DNA of 64,000 nt from Ilumatobacteraceae bacterium (GCA_022843125.1 JALHOG010000016.1:1-64000); one strand, 5' to 3'. Positions 17,875 through 27,076 are shown, numbered from the stretch's first letter. Program-made: numbers and translations. The notes: generated by a model not told the origin, from the sequence alone.

Positions 17875-18741
17875 ATGACCGACGTGATCGCGACCGGGTT
17901 CGGGTTGCCCGAGGGGCCGGTGTACGACGAGCTCCAGGATCGTGTTGTGCTCACCGACGCGTCGGGCGGCGGCGTCTGGGCGGTCGACCTCGAGTCGGGC
18001 GGGACGTCGTGCGTCGTCGAACACCGCCGCGGCATCGGTGGGCTCGCGCTCCACGCCGACGGCGGCTGTGTCATCTCGGGGCGCAACGTCGCGTGGAAGC
18101 GCGGCGACGAGACCGTCGTGCTGATCGAACAGCACTCGCCGTCACCCACGGCCCGGTTCAACGACCTCACGACCTCGCCCGAGGGGGGCGTGTACGTCGG
18201 CTCCATCGACTACGACCTCGGCACAGGTCGCATCAACCAGCCCGGTGACCTCTTCTACGTCGACCCCGGTGGCAACGCACGCGTGGTCGCGTCGGGGCTG
18301 GAGCTGACGAACGGGCTCGGCGTGTCGCCGGACGGCACCACGCTGTACCACGTCGACACCGGACCGCGCGTCCTGTACCGGTACGCGATCGTCGACGCCG
18401 ACGGCTCGCTCTCCGATCGCGAGGAGGTGCTGCGCTGGCCGGACTGCACGCCCGACGGGCTCGCCATCGCCGCGTCGGGCCACGTGCTCGTCGCCGTGGC
18501 GCAGCACGGGGCCTCCGGGTTCATCTCGGTCGTCGCCCCCGACGGCACCGAGGACGACCGGTGGGCCGTTCCGTACGACCACGTGACGAGCCTGTGCGTC
18601 GGTGGCCGTGACGGCCGAACCGTCTTCGTGACGGCGGGCGGGAGCGCGTCGCCCGCCGCCCGTACCGGTGCTCTCGTTCGGCTCGACCAGCAGATCGACG
18701 GCCTCCCGCGCCCGCGGGCGCAGATCCGTCGCGCGGACTGA
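17875..18741 (+). CDS. SMP-30/gluconolactonase-like beta-propeller hydrolase
   Basis: This 288-residue six-bladed propeller begins TGFGLPEGPVYDE with the metal-binding Glu of the SMP-30/gluconolactonase family. It has RFNDLTTSPEGGVYVGSID (Asn-Asp pair), LTNGLGVSPDG and CTPDGLAI repeats. The family hydrolyses sugar or other lactones with a divalent cation. In this setting it may open a lactone formed during ring degradation. The ATG at 17875 gives the standard N terminus. Confidence 0.87.
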   Translation: MTDVIATGFGLPEGPVYDELQDRVVLTDASGGGVWAVDLESGGTSCVVEHRRGIGGLALHADGGCVISGRNVAWKRGDETVVLIEQHSPSPTARFNDLTTSPEGGVYVGSIDYDLGTGRINQPGDLFYVDPGGNARVVASGLELTNGLGVSPDGTTLYHVDTGPRVLYRYAIVDADGSLSDREEVLRWPDCTPDGLAIAASGHVLVAVAQHGASGFISVVAPDGTEDDRWAVPYDHVTSLCVGGRDGRTVFVTAGGSASPAARTGALVRLDQQIDGLPRPRAQIRRAD

Positions 18742-18756
18742 GCCGGACAGGCCGGA

Positions 18757-19533
18757 TCAGACGGCCGAGTAGCCGCCGTCGAGCGAGAACTCGTCACCCG
18801 TGTGCCAACTCGATGCCTCGCTCGCGAGGTACACGGCGATGCCGCCCAACTCGGACGGCTGCCCCCAACGTCGCATCGGGATCCGACCCTGGATCTTGCG
18901 GGTCATGTCCTCGTTGCCGTCGATGCCGTCCATGAACGACGAGACGACCCACGACGGCGAAATGGTGTTGGCGCGGATGCCATGGCGCGCCAGTTCGACG
19001 GCCAGACCCCGGACCAACGAGATCACGCCGGCCTTGGCGGCGCTGTAGGACTGAGCACGCGGTACCCCGTAGTGAGCGGCGCCGCTCGACGTGGCCACCA
19101 GGCTGCCGCCGTGGCCCGCCGCCACCATCACCTTGGCCGCTTCGCGAAGGGTCACGTAGGTGCCGTCGAGAACGGTCGACATCACGGTTCGCCACTGGTC
19201 GAGCGTCGAGTCGAGGAAGGCCGGGCTGGCCTCGCTGCGCGCCGAGGCGTTCGCGAAGCAGCAGTCGAGCCTGCCGTACTCGTCGGTGATGGCGGCCATC
19301 CCGGCGACGATCTGCGACTCGTCGCCGATGTCGACCCTCCGCGCCGTGGCGGTCGCGCCGGCGGCACGGAGGGCGTCGAGCGCGGCGGCGTTCTTGTCGG
19401 TCGACCGGCCCCAGATGCACACCGTCGCGCCGGCCGCCGACACCGCCTGGGCGATGGCCAGCCCGATCCCAGAGTTGCCCCCGGTGACGAGGACGACCTT
19501 GCCGCTGAGGTCGAAGGGTGCGGCGGCGTTCAT
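18757..19533 (-). CDS. Short-chain dehydrogenase/reductase with FANAS in place of NNAG
   Basis: The protein is 258 residues, with TGGNSGIG at 17-24 and the YxxxK pair in SYSAAK. The structural NNAG motif of classical SDRs reads FANAS. It ends DGGYSAV, the usual SDR C terminus. It lies 180 bases downstream of the thiolase-like/DUF35 pair on the same strand and converges on the SMP-30 gene with a 15-base gap. The likely role is oxidation of a hydroxyacyl or alcohol intermediate. Confidence 0.9.
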   Translation of the reverse strand: MNAAAPFDLSGKVVLVTGGNSGIGLAIAQAVSAAGATVCIWGRSTDKNAAALDALRAAGATATARRVDIGDESQIVAGMAAITDEYGRLDCCFANASARSEASPAFLDSTLDQWRTVMSTVLDGTYVTLREAAKVMVAAGHGGSLVATSSGAAHYGVPRAQSYSAAKAGVISLVRGLAVELARHGIRANTISPSWVVSSFMDGIDGNEDMTRKIQGRIPMRRWGQPSELGGIAVYLASEASSWHTGDEFSLDGGYSAV

Positions 19534-19713
19534 CGAGCGCTCACTGCGGGTCCGACGGCCGGAGCGTGGAGCGGGCTCGGCCAGACGGCGCGCTCAGCAC
19601 GCCAGAACCGGCGACGGTGGATCTGATCAGGCACCCGGCCGACCGTAGTGGCCCTCCGCCGCGGGGTCCCCACGTGTCAGTTGGACGCCGAGGGTGGGCC
19701 TGACCGGCATCGA

Positions 19714-20886
19714 TCACTCGCGGTGCAGCGCGAGGCCCTGGGCGTTGTAGAAGAAGCCGCCGGCCGTGAGGAGCGTGCGGCGGGCGTCGGGCACCTGACG
19801 GACACCGGCGCGACCCTGGAGCTGGTGGATGGCCTCGCGGAGGTGACCCGAACCCTGCGTGCCCCCCTCGGAGAGGGCACCGCCGTGCGGGTTCACCGGG
19901 ACCTTCCCGTTGATCAGGATTCGGTTCTGCTCGGCGTCCCAGTTCGACTCGAGGAAGGCGCCGGCCTCGCCGCGGCCGCAGAAGCCCACGTTCTCGAGCC
20001 AGTTCAAGGTGATGATCGTGAATCCGTCGTACGGGAAGTAGACGTCGATGTCGTCGATCCAGAAGTCGCTCTTCGCCTCGAGCGCCTTCGCGACCACGTG
20101 GTGCCCGTGGTGCTCCAGCGAGACGTTCTGATCCTCGACGTTGGCGTCGACCATGCCGAGCACGGCGGCGTTGACGAGCACGGGGGAGAACGGGAGGTCG
20201 CGGGCGCGTTCGGTGGTCGTCACGATGAAGGCATCGGACCCGTCGACGGGGACGTCCATGTCGAGCAGGCAGAGGGGCCAGCGGATCATACGAGCGTTCA
20301 GGTAGTCGTCCATCGTGATCGGCTCGCGCATCGCCGCCAGCGGGTTGTCGCGGGCGTACGAGCGGTCGCTGATCGACACGAGCCCGAAGTGCTCCTTCGG
20401 GACCTGGTACTCGTGGATGTACCGCGACGCCCAGGCCGTGTAGCCGACCGGACCCCACATGGTGTCGGGGTTGCCGCCGCCGGCGATCGGCGCCAACACC
20501 CGGCGGAACGGGTCGCGCAGCGCCGAGGCGGTGAAGAACGCGTGGCGGTAGGGCACGTGGTACACCAGCACCGTGTCGCAGATGCCGGCGTGCACGGCGC
20601 TGGCGGCCATCACGACCTGGTTGACGAACGGGATCGGCGGGTTGGCCCACCAGGTGATCTCGGGGATCCCGAGCGTGTTCTGGACGTCGCCGGCGCTGAC
20701 GGTCGACGGGCCGCAGATGCCGTCGATGTCGGATGCCTTCAGGCCGCACTCTCGCAGCACCGTGGTGCACGCCTCGGCGGCGAGCGACAGGGGTGTTCGT
20801 TCGGTGTTGTGGGCGCTGAACCCGGTCGATGCCGCGCCGGCGAAGGCGACCTGGTCCTTCATGGGGTTGCGGGACGAGGTGCTCAT
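19714..20886 (-). CDS. Thiolase-fold lipid-transfer/aldolase-like protein without catalytic Cys
   Basis: This 390-residue protein has the thiolase-superfamily fold signature, but the nucleophile region reads FVNQVVMAASAV: Val92 stands where thiolases have Cys. Such Cys-less proteins (Ltp2 type) pair with DUF35 partners and act as aldolases that remove side chains from CoA thioesters in steroid catabolism. Its gene overlaps the DUF35 gene by ATGA, so a 1:1 complex is likely. The substrate is unknown. Confidence 0.85.
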   Translation of the reverse strand: MSTSSRNPMKDQVAFAGAASTGFSAHNTERTPLSLAAEACTTVLRECGLKASDIDGICGPSTVSAGDVQNTLGIPEITWWANPPIPFVNQVVMAASAVHAGICDTVLVYHVPYRHAFFTASALRDPFRRVLAPIAGGGNPDTMWGPVGYTAWASRYIHEYQVPKEHFGLVSISDRSYARDNPLAAMREPITMDDYLNARMIRWPLCLLDMDVPVDGSDAFIVTTTERARDLPFSPVLVNAAVLGMVDANVEDQNVSLEHHGHHVVAKALEAKSDFWIDDIDVYFPYDGFTIITLNWLENVGFCGRGEAGAFLESNWDAEQNRILINGKVPVNPHGGALSEGGTQGSGHLREAIHQLQGRAGVRQVPDARRTLLTAGGFFYNAQGLALHRE

Positions 20887-21332
20887 GATGCGTCACCGGT
20901 CAGCCGGAAGACGGGTGTCGGGATTCCGGCCCGGTCGATCCAGTCGAGTGTCACGCGCTCGCCGATCGCGATCTCGTCGTTCGGGCTGCCGATGATCGTC
21001 GCGGTGAACCGAAGCCCTTCCTGTTCGTCGAGCCCGACGCTGGCCACCGGATACGGCGTGGTGTAGTCGACGCCGGGTGCCGGCGGCCCTTGGTGGAGGA
21101 AGATCAGCAGGTCGATCGTGCCGTTGCCGCTGACCGCCGTCGGGACGATCGACGTCGACCAGCAGCGTGGGCAGATCGGACGCGGTGGCTGATGATAGGT
21201 GCCGCATTCACTGCACCGGTTGATCAGGAGGCGGTGCTCGATTCGACCGCGGAAGTGCTCTGCGGAGTCTCGGTCGATGCCGAGGTGGATGAACATCGAC
21301 ACGAGGTCGGTGTCAGAGATCAGTTCACTCAT
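20883..21332 (-). CDS. DUF35 zinc-ribbon/OB-fold protein
   Basis: This 149-residue protein has a zinc ribbon RCSECGTYHQPPRPICPRC (two CxxC pairs) followed by an OB fold. DUF35 proteins are obligatory partners of thiolase-like lipid-transfer proteins and help bind the acyl-CoA. The ATG at 21332 has AGGA 8 bases upstream. Its stop overlaps the start of the thiolase-like gene. It is divergent from the fused CoA-transferase. Confidence 0.9.
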   Translation of the reverse strand: MSELISDTDLVSMFIHLGIDRDSAEHFRGRIEHRLLINRCSECGTYHQPPRPICPRCWSTSIVPTAVSGNGTIDLLIFLHQGPPAPGVDYTTPYPVASVGLDEQEGLRFTATIIGSPNDEIAIGERVTLDWIDRAGIPTPVFRLTGDAS

Positions 21333-21436
21333 CGTCTCATCCTGCCAGTTCCCTCCGCCCGCCCAACCAGGCGGCCAACTGCGCCGCCCGACCGTCCCGA
21401 CCGGCTCGACGAATCGGGTCCATGTGGGCGCTGCGG

Positions 21437-21465
21437 CTGACCAACTGAAATCCGACACATACTCT
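21437..21465 (+). promoter_or_regulatory. Sigma-70-like promoter for CoA-transferase gene
   Basis: CTGACC (21437-21442) and TACTCT (21460-21465) are 17 bases apart. The transcript would start near 21472 and carry a short leader with TGGAG before the ATG at 21522. Confidence 0.4.
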
Positions 21466-21521
21466 CGGGTCACTCGCTGGCTGTCGTCTGGCCGCGCGCG
21501 TCGTCACGAAATGGAGCTCTC

Positions 21522-23795
21522 ATGGACGGGATCCTCTCGGGAATCCGCATCATCGACATGACGTTCGGTCTCGCCGGACCGGTCGCGACCCGGCTGCTGG
21601 CCGAGGCCGGCGCAGACGTCATCAAGGTGGAGCCGCCCGACGGCGACCCGACGCGGCAGCTGTCGGCGTTCGAGAGCTGGAACCGGTCCAAGCGTGGCAT
21701 CGTGCTCGACCTCGACGACCCGGGCGATCGTGGTCGGCTCGAGGAGCTGCTCGCGGATGCCGACGTGCTCGTGCACGGCCTGCGTTCCGGGGCGCGGCAG
21801 AAGCACGCGCTCGACGACGAGTCGTTGGCGCGACGATTCCCCGACCTCGTCGTGTCATCGGTGCTGGGGTACGCGCCCAACCACCCCGACGCCGACCGCC
21901 CGGGTTACGACATCCTCGTCCAGGCTCGCAGCGGCCTGATGGACGAGATGGTCGCCGCCAACGGTGGCCCGATGTTCCACCGCCTCCCCGCCGCGAGCTG
22001 GATGACCGCATACCTCACCACCGCCGGCATCCTCGCCCGCCTGATGGTCCGGGAGCGCACCGGTGAGGGCGGGCCGGTGCGGACCAGCCTCCAGCAGGGT
22101 GCCGCCGCGTTACTCATGCTCCTGTGGCACGACGGTGACAGGATCACCCCGGACATGATGACCAAGGCCGCGCTCACCAAGGAGCATCCCGGCCCCGCGT
22201 TGCTGTGCTTCCGCTGCAGCGACGGCGGCTTCGTGCAGTTCGGTGGCACCGGGTTCACCGAGGCGCCGATCCTCGTGGAGACGCTCGCCGAGATGGGCCA
22301 CTTCCTCGAGTTCGAGGGCATGCTTCCGCCGCCTGAGTTCCTCGTGCTCTACCGCGAGGCGTTCACCAAGCGCACACAGGCCGAGTGGCTGCAGGGGATG
22401 CGCGACCACGATGTCCCCTGCGAGGGCGTGCAACCGCTCGGGTCGGTCTTCCGTGACCCGCAGGTGACCGCGAACGACTACGTCATCGATGTCGACCACA
22501 GCCGGCTCGGGCCGATCCGCCAGACGCTCGCGCCGTTCCGCACCGACCCGCCGGCGCAGGTGCGCAGCGAGGCCCCGACGCTCGACGAACACCGTGGGGC
22601 GTCCTGGGTCGGCCAGCGGTCCGCCATCCGGCCCGCGGCCGAACCGACGCTCCGCCGACCGCTCGAGGGCGTCAAGGTCCTCGACTTCGGCATGTTCTTC
22701 GCCGGCCCGTTCGCGCCACTGCTGCTCGGCGACCTGGGCGCCGACGTCATCAAGGTCGAACCACTCACCGGTGACCGGATGCGTCTGAAGACGATGAACC
22801 GCATGTTCCTCGGCGCGCACCGCGGGAAGCGGTCGATCGCGATCGACCTCCAGAACCCGGCGAGCCGGCCCGTGGTCGAACGGCTCGTGCAGTGGGCCGA
22901 CGTGGTGCACCACAACATCCGGATGCGAGCCGCCGAACGGCTCCGGATCGACGACGCATCGCTGCGCGCGATCAAGCCCGATCTGGTGTACTGCCACGTC
23001 AGCTCCTACGGGCCTGTCGGCCCGAGTGCCGACCAGCCCGGTCTCGACCCGATCGCGCAGGCGGCGTCGGGCTGGCAGCTCGAGTCGGCCGCGGCAGGCG
23101 GCGCGCCGGTGTGGTACCGCTTCGCCCCGATGGACTCGCTCGCCGCCACCTCGTCGTTCGTGGCGACGATGTTCGCGCTGTACCGCAAGCAGCTCACGGG
23201 CGAGGGGTCCTTCGTGTCGGGCTCGCTGCTCGGCGCTGCGGTCGAGACCAACAGCGAGACGATGCTGCTCCGCGACTCCGACGAGTTGGCCGACTACCCG
23301 CGACTGCTGCCCGACCAGAGCGGGATCTCAGCCGGCTACCGCATCTATCCCACGGCCGACGGTGAGTGGGTCGCCGTCGCGGCGCTCGACGACCGCCGGT
23401 TGGCAGCACTCCGGTCGGCCGCCGGCGTCGGTGGCGACGACGAGATCGCCGCCGCGTTCGCCGGGCTGTCGGCGGCTGATGCGATCGGGCGTTGCGAGGC
23501 TGCCGGCTGCCCGGTCGAACTCGTCCGCCGAGACGGCGAGCAGGGGTTCTTCGGGCGTGAGCTCGGGGGTGACGCCCGCCTCGCGGTGAGCTATCCGCAC
23601 CCGACCTACGGCGAGTTCGTCCAGCCCGGCGCCTTCTGGGACTTCGACTCGCTCGAACTGCGCCTCGACTCGGCGCCCCCACAGCTCGGCCAGCACACCG
23701 GTGACGTGCTGCGCGACCTCGGCTACTCCGACGAGGAGGTCGAGGGCCTCGAGCGTGACGGCATCGTCAGCAGCCCCGACGTGCCGCACCTGTGA
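21522..23795 (+). CDS. Tandem-fused CaiB/BaiF (class III) CoA-transferase
   Basis: This 757-residue protein contains two complete class III CoA-transferase domains, about residues 1-365 and 378-757. Each opens with the family motif (LAGPVATRLLAEAGADVIKVEPP; FAGPFAPLLLGDLGADVIKVEP, here split by eye). In the second half Asp538 (PMDSLAATS) sits where the catalytic Asp of formyl-CoA transferase aligns. In the first half that position is Ser159 (PAASWMTAY). So one half may be structural. The enzyme should move CoA between carboxylic acids. A terminator hairpin follows. Confidence 0.92.
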   Translation: MDGILSGIRIIDMTFGLAGPVATRLLAEAGADVIKVEPPDGDPTRQLSAFESWNRSKRGIVLDLDDPGDRGRLEELLADADVLVHGLRSGARQKHALDDESLARRFPDLVVSSVLGYAPNHPDADRPGYDILVQARSGLMDEMVAANGGPMFHRLPAASWMTAYLTTAGILARLMVRERTGEGGPVRTSLQQGAAALLMLLWHDGDRITPDMMTKAALTKEHPGPALLCFRCSDGGFVQFGGTGFTEAPILVETLAEMGHFLEFEGMLPPPEFLVLYREAFTKRTQAEWLQGMRDHDVPCEGVQPLGSVFRDPQVTANDYVIDVDHSRLGPIRQTLAPFRTDPPAQVRSEAPTLDEHRGASWVGQRSAIRPAAEPTLRRPLEGVKVLDFGMFFAGPFAPLLLGDLGADVIKVEPLTGDRMRLKTMNRMFLGAHRGKRSIAIDLQNPASRPVVERLVQWADVVHHNIRMRAAERLRIDDASLRAIKPDLVYCHVSSYGPVGPSADQPGLDPIAQAASGWQLESAAAGGAPVWYRFAPMDSLAATSSFVATMFALYRKQLTGEGSFVSGSLLGAAVETNSETMLLRDSDELADYPRLLPDQSGISAGYRIYPTADGEWVAVAALDDRRLAALRSAAGVGGDDEIAAAFAGLSAADAIGRCEAAGCPVELVRRDGEQGFFGRELGGDARLAVSYPHPTYGEFVQPGAFWDFDSLELRLDSAPPQLGQHTGDVLRDLGYSDEEVEGLERDGIVSSPDVPHL

Positions 23796-23796
23796 T

Positions 23797-23832
23797 CGTC
23801 AGGGGCTCGTGTCGGACCGCGAGCCCCTGACG
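23797..23832. terminator. Bidirectional terminator hairpin
   Basis: CGTCAGGGGCTCG (23797-23809) and its perfect reverse complement (23820-23832) form a 13-bp stem around a 10-base loop. It lies between the convergent CoA-transferase and the 102-residue protein gene and can serve both. Confidence 0.75.
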
Positions 23833-23850
23833 GTCGTCGCAGGTCGTCGA

Positions 23851-24159
23851 TCAGTCCGAGGTCGGCAGGCGCCGGGCCGACTTCTCGACCAGCGACGTCT
23901 CGCCGACGGCGAGTGAGCCGTCCCCGGCCTTCGTCACCAGGAGCTCGAGGCCGAGCTCCTCGAGCTCGTACCGCTTGCCGAGCAGTGAGCCGCCGGCGAA
24001 CTCGGCGATGATCGCCTGCTGCTCGCCGTCGGCGCCGGCGGCGAGCATCGGGTGCCCGCCGCAGCGGAGATCGACATCGTCGCCGGCGTCGATGCGCACG
24101 ACGATCCCCTCGGTCGTGCAGGCACTGCTCCGCCAGCGGCTCCCAGTCGTCAACTTCAT
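23851..24159 (-). CDS. Conserved small protein of unknown function
   Basis: This 102-residue protein starts MKLTTGSRWRSSACTTEGIV and contains DLRCGGHPM and GKRYELEELGLELLVTKAG. I recall similar short proteins beside acyl-CoA genes in actinobacteria but no assigned function. Two Cys (C14, near C53) and a small beta-rich layout are visible. GAGAGGAAG lies about 8 bases before the ATG. It is the last gene of the thiolase-SDR operon, 31 bases after the SDR stop. Confidence 0.7.
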   Translation of the reverse strand: MKLTTGSRWRSSACTTEGIVVRIDAGDDVDLRCGGHPMLAAGADGEQQAIIAEFAGGSLLGKRYELEELGLELLVTKAGDGSLAVGETSLVEKSARRLPTSD

Positions 24160-24190
24160 GTGGCTGTCTTCCTCTCCCTCGAGGGCCGGG

Positions 24191-25108
24191 TCAGTCGATC
24201 GAGATCGATTGGTCGAAGTGCACGTCGCCCCACTTGGCTGCCTGGTCGGCGAGTTCGTCGAGCGACCAGGTGTGATCGACCTTGATCGTGTCGATGATCG
24301 TCCACGGCTGGAACAGCTGGACGGTGCCGCCGAACACGAAGAAGGTCTTGCCGCCGATCGGGCAGTCCTCGGTCGCGAGGTAGGCGACCATCGGCGAGAC
24401 GTTGCCGGGCGCCATGACGTCGAATCCGGTCTCCTCCGACTGTGCCGCGCGCTCCGCATCACGATCCTCCGACCCGGGGATGGTCGCGGTCAGCCGCGTG
24501 CGGGCCGCCGGGGCGATCGCGTTGCAGCGGACGCCGTAGCGCCACAGCTCCTTCTGGCAGATCTCGGTGAACGTCGCGATGCCCGACTTCGCTGCGCCGT
24601 AGTTCGTCTGGCCGGGGTTGCTCAGCAGACCCGACGTCGACGTGGTGTTGACGACCGATGCCTTCAACGGCGCGCCGTCCTTGGCCCGCTGGCGCCAGTA
24701 CTGCGCCGCTGCGCGCGTCGGCATGAAGTGCCCACGGAGGTGGACCCGGACGACGGCATCCCACTCATCGTCGCTCATCGAGAAGATCATGCGATCTCGC
24801 AGGATGCCGGCGTTGTTGACGAGCACGTGCAGCGCGCCGAACGTCTCGATCGCCTGCTGGACGAGCCGTCCGGCGCCGTCGGCATCCGAGATGTCGTCGT
24901 GGTTCGCGACCGCCTCGCCGCCGAACCCGCGGATCTCGGCCACGACCTCCTCAGCCGGCGACGCGTCGGCGCCGCTGCCGTCCGGGCTGCCGCCGAGGTC
25001 GTTGACGACGACGAGCGCTCCCTCCCGGGCGAACAGCAGTGCGTGCTCGCGTCCGATGCCGCGACCGGCGCCGGTGATGATGGCCACGCGGCCGTCGAGT
25101 GCTCCCAT
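24191..25108 (-). CDS. SDR family hydroxyacyl-CoA dehydrogenase-like protein
   Basis: The protein is 305 residues with TGAGRGIGREHA, NNAG, and YxxxK in TNYGAAKSG. The C-terminal extension of about 50 residues and the VNDLGGSPDGSG insert after beta-2 match the SDR group related to the dehydrogenase part of peroxisomal multifunctional enzyme 2. It probably oxidises a 3-hydroxyacyl-CoA for the thiolase encoded immediately upstream. The ATG at 25108 has AAGGAGA 7 bases upstream. Confidence 0.9.
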   Translation of the reverse strand: MGALDGRVAIITGAGRGIGREHALLFAREGALVVVNDLGGSPDGSGADASPAEEVVAEIRGFGGEAVANHDDISDADGAGRLVQQAIETFGALHVLVNNAGILRDRMIFSMSDDEWDAVVRVHLRGHFMPTRAAAQYWRQRAKDGAPLKASVVNTTSTSGLLSNPGQTNYGAAKSGIATFTEICQKELWRYGVRCNAIAPAARTRLTATIPGSEDRDAERAAQSEETGFDVMAPGNVSPMVAYLATEDCPIGGKTFFVFGGTVQLFQPWTIIDTIKVDHTWSLDELADQAAKWGDVHFDQSISID

Positions 25109-25166
25109 GATGATGTCTCCTTCTGTCCGGTGAGTTCGGTGGCGGTCGGATCGTGTGGTGTGCCGG

Positions 25167-26387
25167 TCAGGCTGCGAGGCCCGACTTCTCGAGGATGTGG
25201 ACGCCGCAGGCCGATCCGAGGCCGATGACGTGGGCGAGGCCGACCTTCGCGCCTTCGATCTGGCGCGGGCCGCCTTCTCCGCGGACGTGTTGGCACACCT
25301 CCCAGATGTTGGCGATGCCGGTCGCCGAGACCGGGTGGCCCTTGGACTGCAGACCGCCCGACACGTTGACCGGCATCCTGCCGTCGCGCCACGGTGCACC
25401 CGACTCGAAGAAGTCGACGGCGCCACCCTCCTCGCACAGCATCAGGTTGTCGTAGTGGACGAGCTCGGCGGTGGCGAAGCAGTCGTGCAACTCGACGAGA
25501 TCGAGGTCGTCGGGCCCGACGCCGGCCTGCTCGTACGCCTGCTCGGCCGCGTTGCGGGTGAGCGTGTTGATGTTCGGGAGCACCTGGCATGCCTGCTCGA
25601 ACGGGTCGCTCGTGAGGATCGACGCACTCACCTTGACGGCTCGCCGCTGCTGCTCGAGTGACAGCGTGCGGAGCTTCTCACCACTCACCACGACTGCAGC
25701 CGAGGCGCCGTCGCAGTTGGCCGAGCACATCGGCCGCGTGTTCGGGTAGGCGATCATGATGTCGTTCATGATCTGCTCGAGGGGCATCGCCTTGCTGTAG
25801 GCAGCGAGCGGGTTGAGGGTCGAGTGGCTGTGGTTCTTCTCGCTGATCCTGGCGAAGAGCTCGAACGCCGTTCCGCCGTACTGGTGGTCGTGCAGGTACT
25901 CCATGCCGATCTGGGCGAAGACGCCCGGCATCGCCTCGGTACCGATCCGCCCGTCGATCGGGCCGACCGCGCCGTACCGACCCGACGGCGTCCACTCGTG
26001 ACCGACCGACTTCTCCTGCCCGCCCGCTCCGAGCAGCCCGGCACCGGCCAGCTTCTCGACGCCGCATGCGAGCCCGATGTCGGTCTCGCCGGCCTTGACG
26101 GCCATGATCGCGGTGCGCAGCGCGGTTGCGCCCGTTGCACATGCGTTCGACACGTTGTAGGCGGGGATGCCCGTCTGGCCGATCTGCTTCTGGAGTTGCT
26201 GGGCGATGCCGGCGCTGCCCATCAGGTTGCCGGCGGCGAACACGCCGACGTCGTTCATGGTGATCCCGGCGTCGGCCAGCGCCGCCGTGATCGCCTCGGC
26301 ACCGAGGTCGACGACGTCTCGATCGGCATGCTTGCCGAACTTCGTCATCGAGATCCCGAGGATCCAGATGTCGTCACTTGCGCTCAT
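25167..26387 (-). CDS. Thiolase family protein (SCP-x-like, Cys present)
   Basis: This 406-residue protein has NACATGATAL with catalytic Cys83 and the C-terminal SKGHPVSATG motif with the thiolase His, so it is a competent thiolase. It resembles SCP-x-type thiolases that act on branched or sterol-side-chain 3-ketoacyl-CoA. A DUF35 gene lies 50 bases upstream and an SDR 58 bases downstream, all on one strand. Compare the Cys-less homologue at 19714-20886. Confidence 0.92.
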   Translation of the reverse strand: MSASDDIWILGISMTKFGKHADRDVVDLGAEAITAALADAGITMNDVGVFAAGNLMGSAGIAQQLQKQIGQTGIPAYNVSNACATGATALRTAIMAVKAGETDIGLACGVEKLAGAGLLGAGGQEKSVGHEWTPSGRYGAVGPIDGRIGTEAMPGVFAQIGMEYLHDHQYGGTAFELFARISEKNHSHSTLNPLAAYSKAMPLEQIMNDIMIAYPNTRPMCSANCDGASAAVVVSGEKLRTLSLEQQRRAVKVSASILTSDPFEQACQVLPNINTLTRNAAEQAYEQAGVGPDDLDLVELHDCFATAELVHYDNLMLCEEGGAVDFFESGAPWRDGRMPVNVSGGLQSKGHPVSATGIANIWEVCQHVRGEGGPRQIEGAKVGLAHVIGLGSACGVHILEKSGLAA

Positions 26388-26437
26388 GGTGGGACCTCAA
26401 CTTCTGTTCGATGGGTTGTCTGGGACGGGGCTGGGTG

Positions 26438-26836
26438 TCAACGGGGTTCGAAGCCGTAGTTGACGGCTTGGACGCCGTTGTCGTCGGCGCCCACGGCGAC
26501 GGTGGTGAGCCGGACCGCCATCCCGAGCGTGACGTGCTCGGGGTCGGGCGGGCAGTTGACGATGTTGCCCCGCACGCTCGTGCCGTCGCAGTCGACGAGC
26601 GCGGCGACGAAGGGCACCTCGACCCCCGGCGCGGCGAACGTGACGATCGTGAACGATCGCACGATGCCGTCGCTCGCGACGTCGACGTCGCGGAACTCCG
26701 TGGCGAAGCAACCGGCACACGCATTGCGCCGGTCGAAGTACCGCGCGCCACAGCCGGTGCACTCGTGGGCGATCAGGTGCGGTTCGGGTTCGAGGACGAG
26801 ATAGTCGACGAACGGGATCGTGGTGGCAGTGCTCAT
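26438..26836 (-). CDS. DUF35 zinc-ribbon/OB-fold protein
   Basis: This 132-residue protein has the zinc ribbon CTGCGARYFDRRNACAGC (two CxxC pairs) and an OB fold with the ending AVNYGFEPR. It should be the acyl-CoA-binding partner of the thiolase encoded just downstream. A GGAGA ribosome site precedes the ATG. It is the first gene of the operon 26836 to 23851. Confidence 0.88.
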   Translation of the reverse strand: MSTATTIPFVDYLVLEPEPHLIAHECTGCGARYFDRRNACAGCFATEFRDVDVASDGIVRSFTIVTFAAPGVEVPFVAALVDCDGTSVRGNIVNCPPDPEHVTLGMAVRLTTVAVGADDNGVQAVNYGFEPR

Positions 26837-27076
26837 GGGTCTCCTTTGGTCTCCGATGTGCGTGCCCGGGCGCTCAACGCCAGCGCCAGACGGTTCGGCA
26901 CTGTGTCGCGATGTGCGTCGCGGGCCCCGTTGCTGTGCTCGAAAGCCAGCAAGCGGTTCGACTCATCCTGCTCGACGCGACCGCCGTCGGCAGCGGTGAC
27001 GATCGCGGCTCGTACATCACGCTGGCCGAGATCGGGCCGAAGTGCTGGGCGCAGGAGGACACGTCGGGCGACCCTG
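26837..27076. other. 240-base gap without a recognisable gene
   Basis: Open frames here on both strands show no family motif, and none has a convincing start with a ribosome site. It holds the leader of the DUF35 operon. No hairpin or clear promoter hexamers were seen. Confidence 0.4.

Noticed and set aside
26837-27076. A possible extra gene in the 240-base gap
   Set aside because: Frames on both strands lack ribosome sites and any similarity that I recognise.
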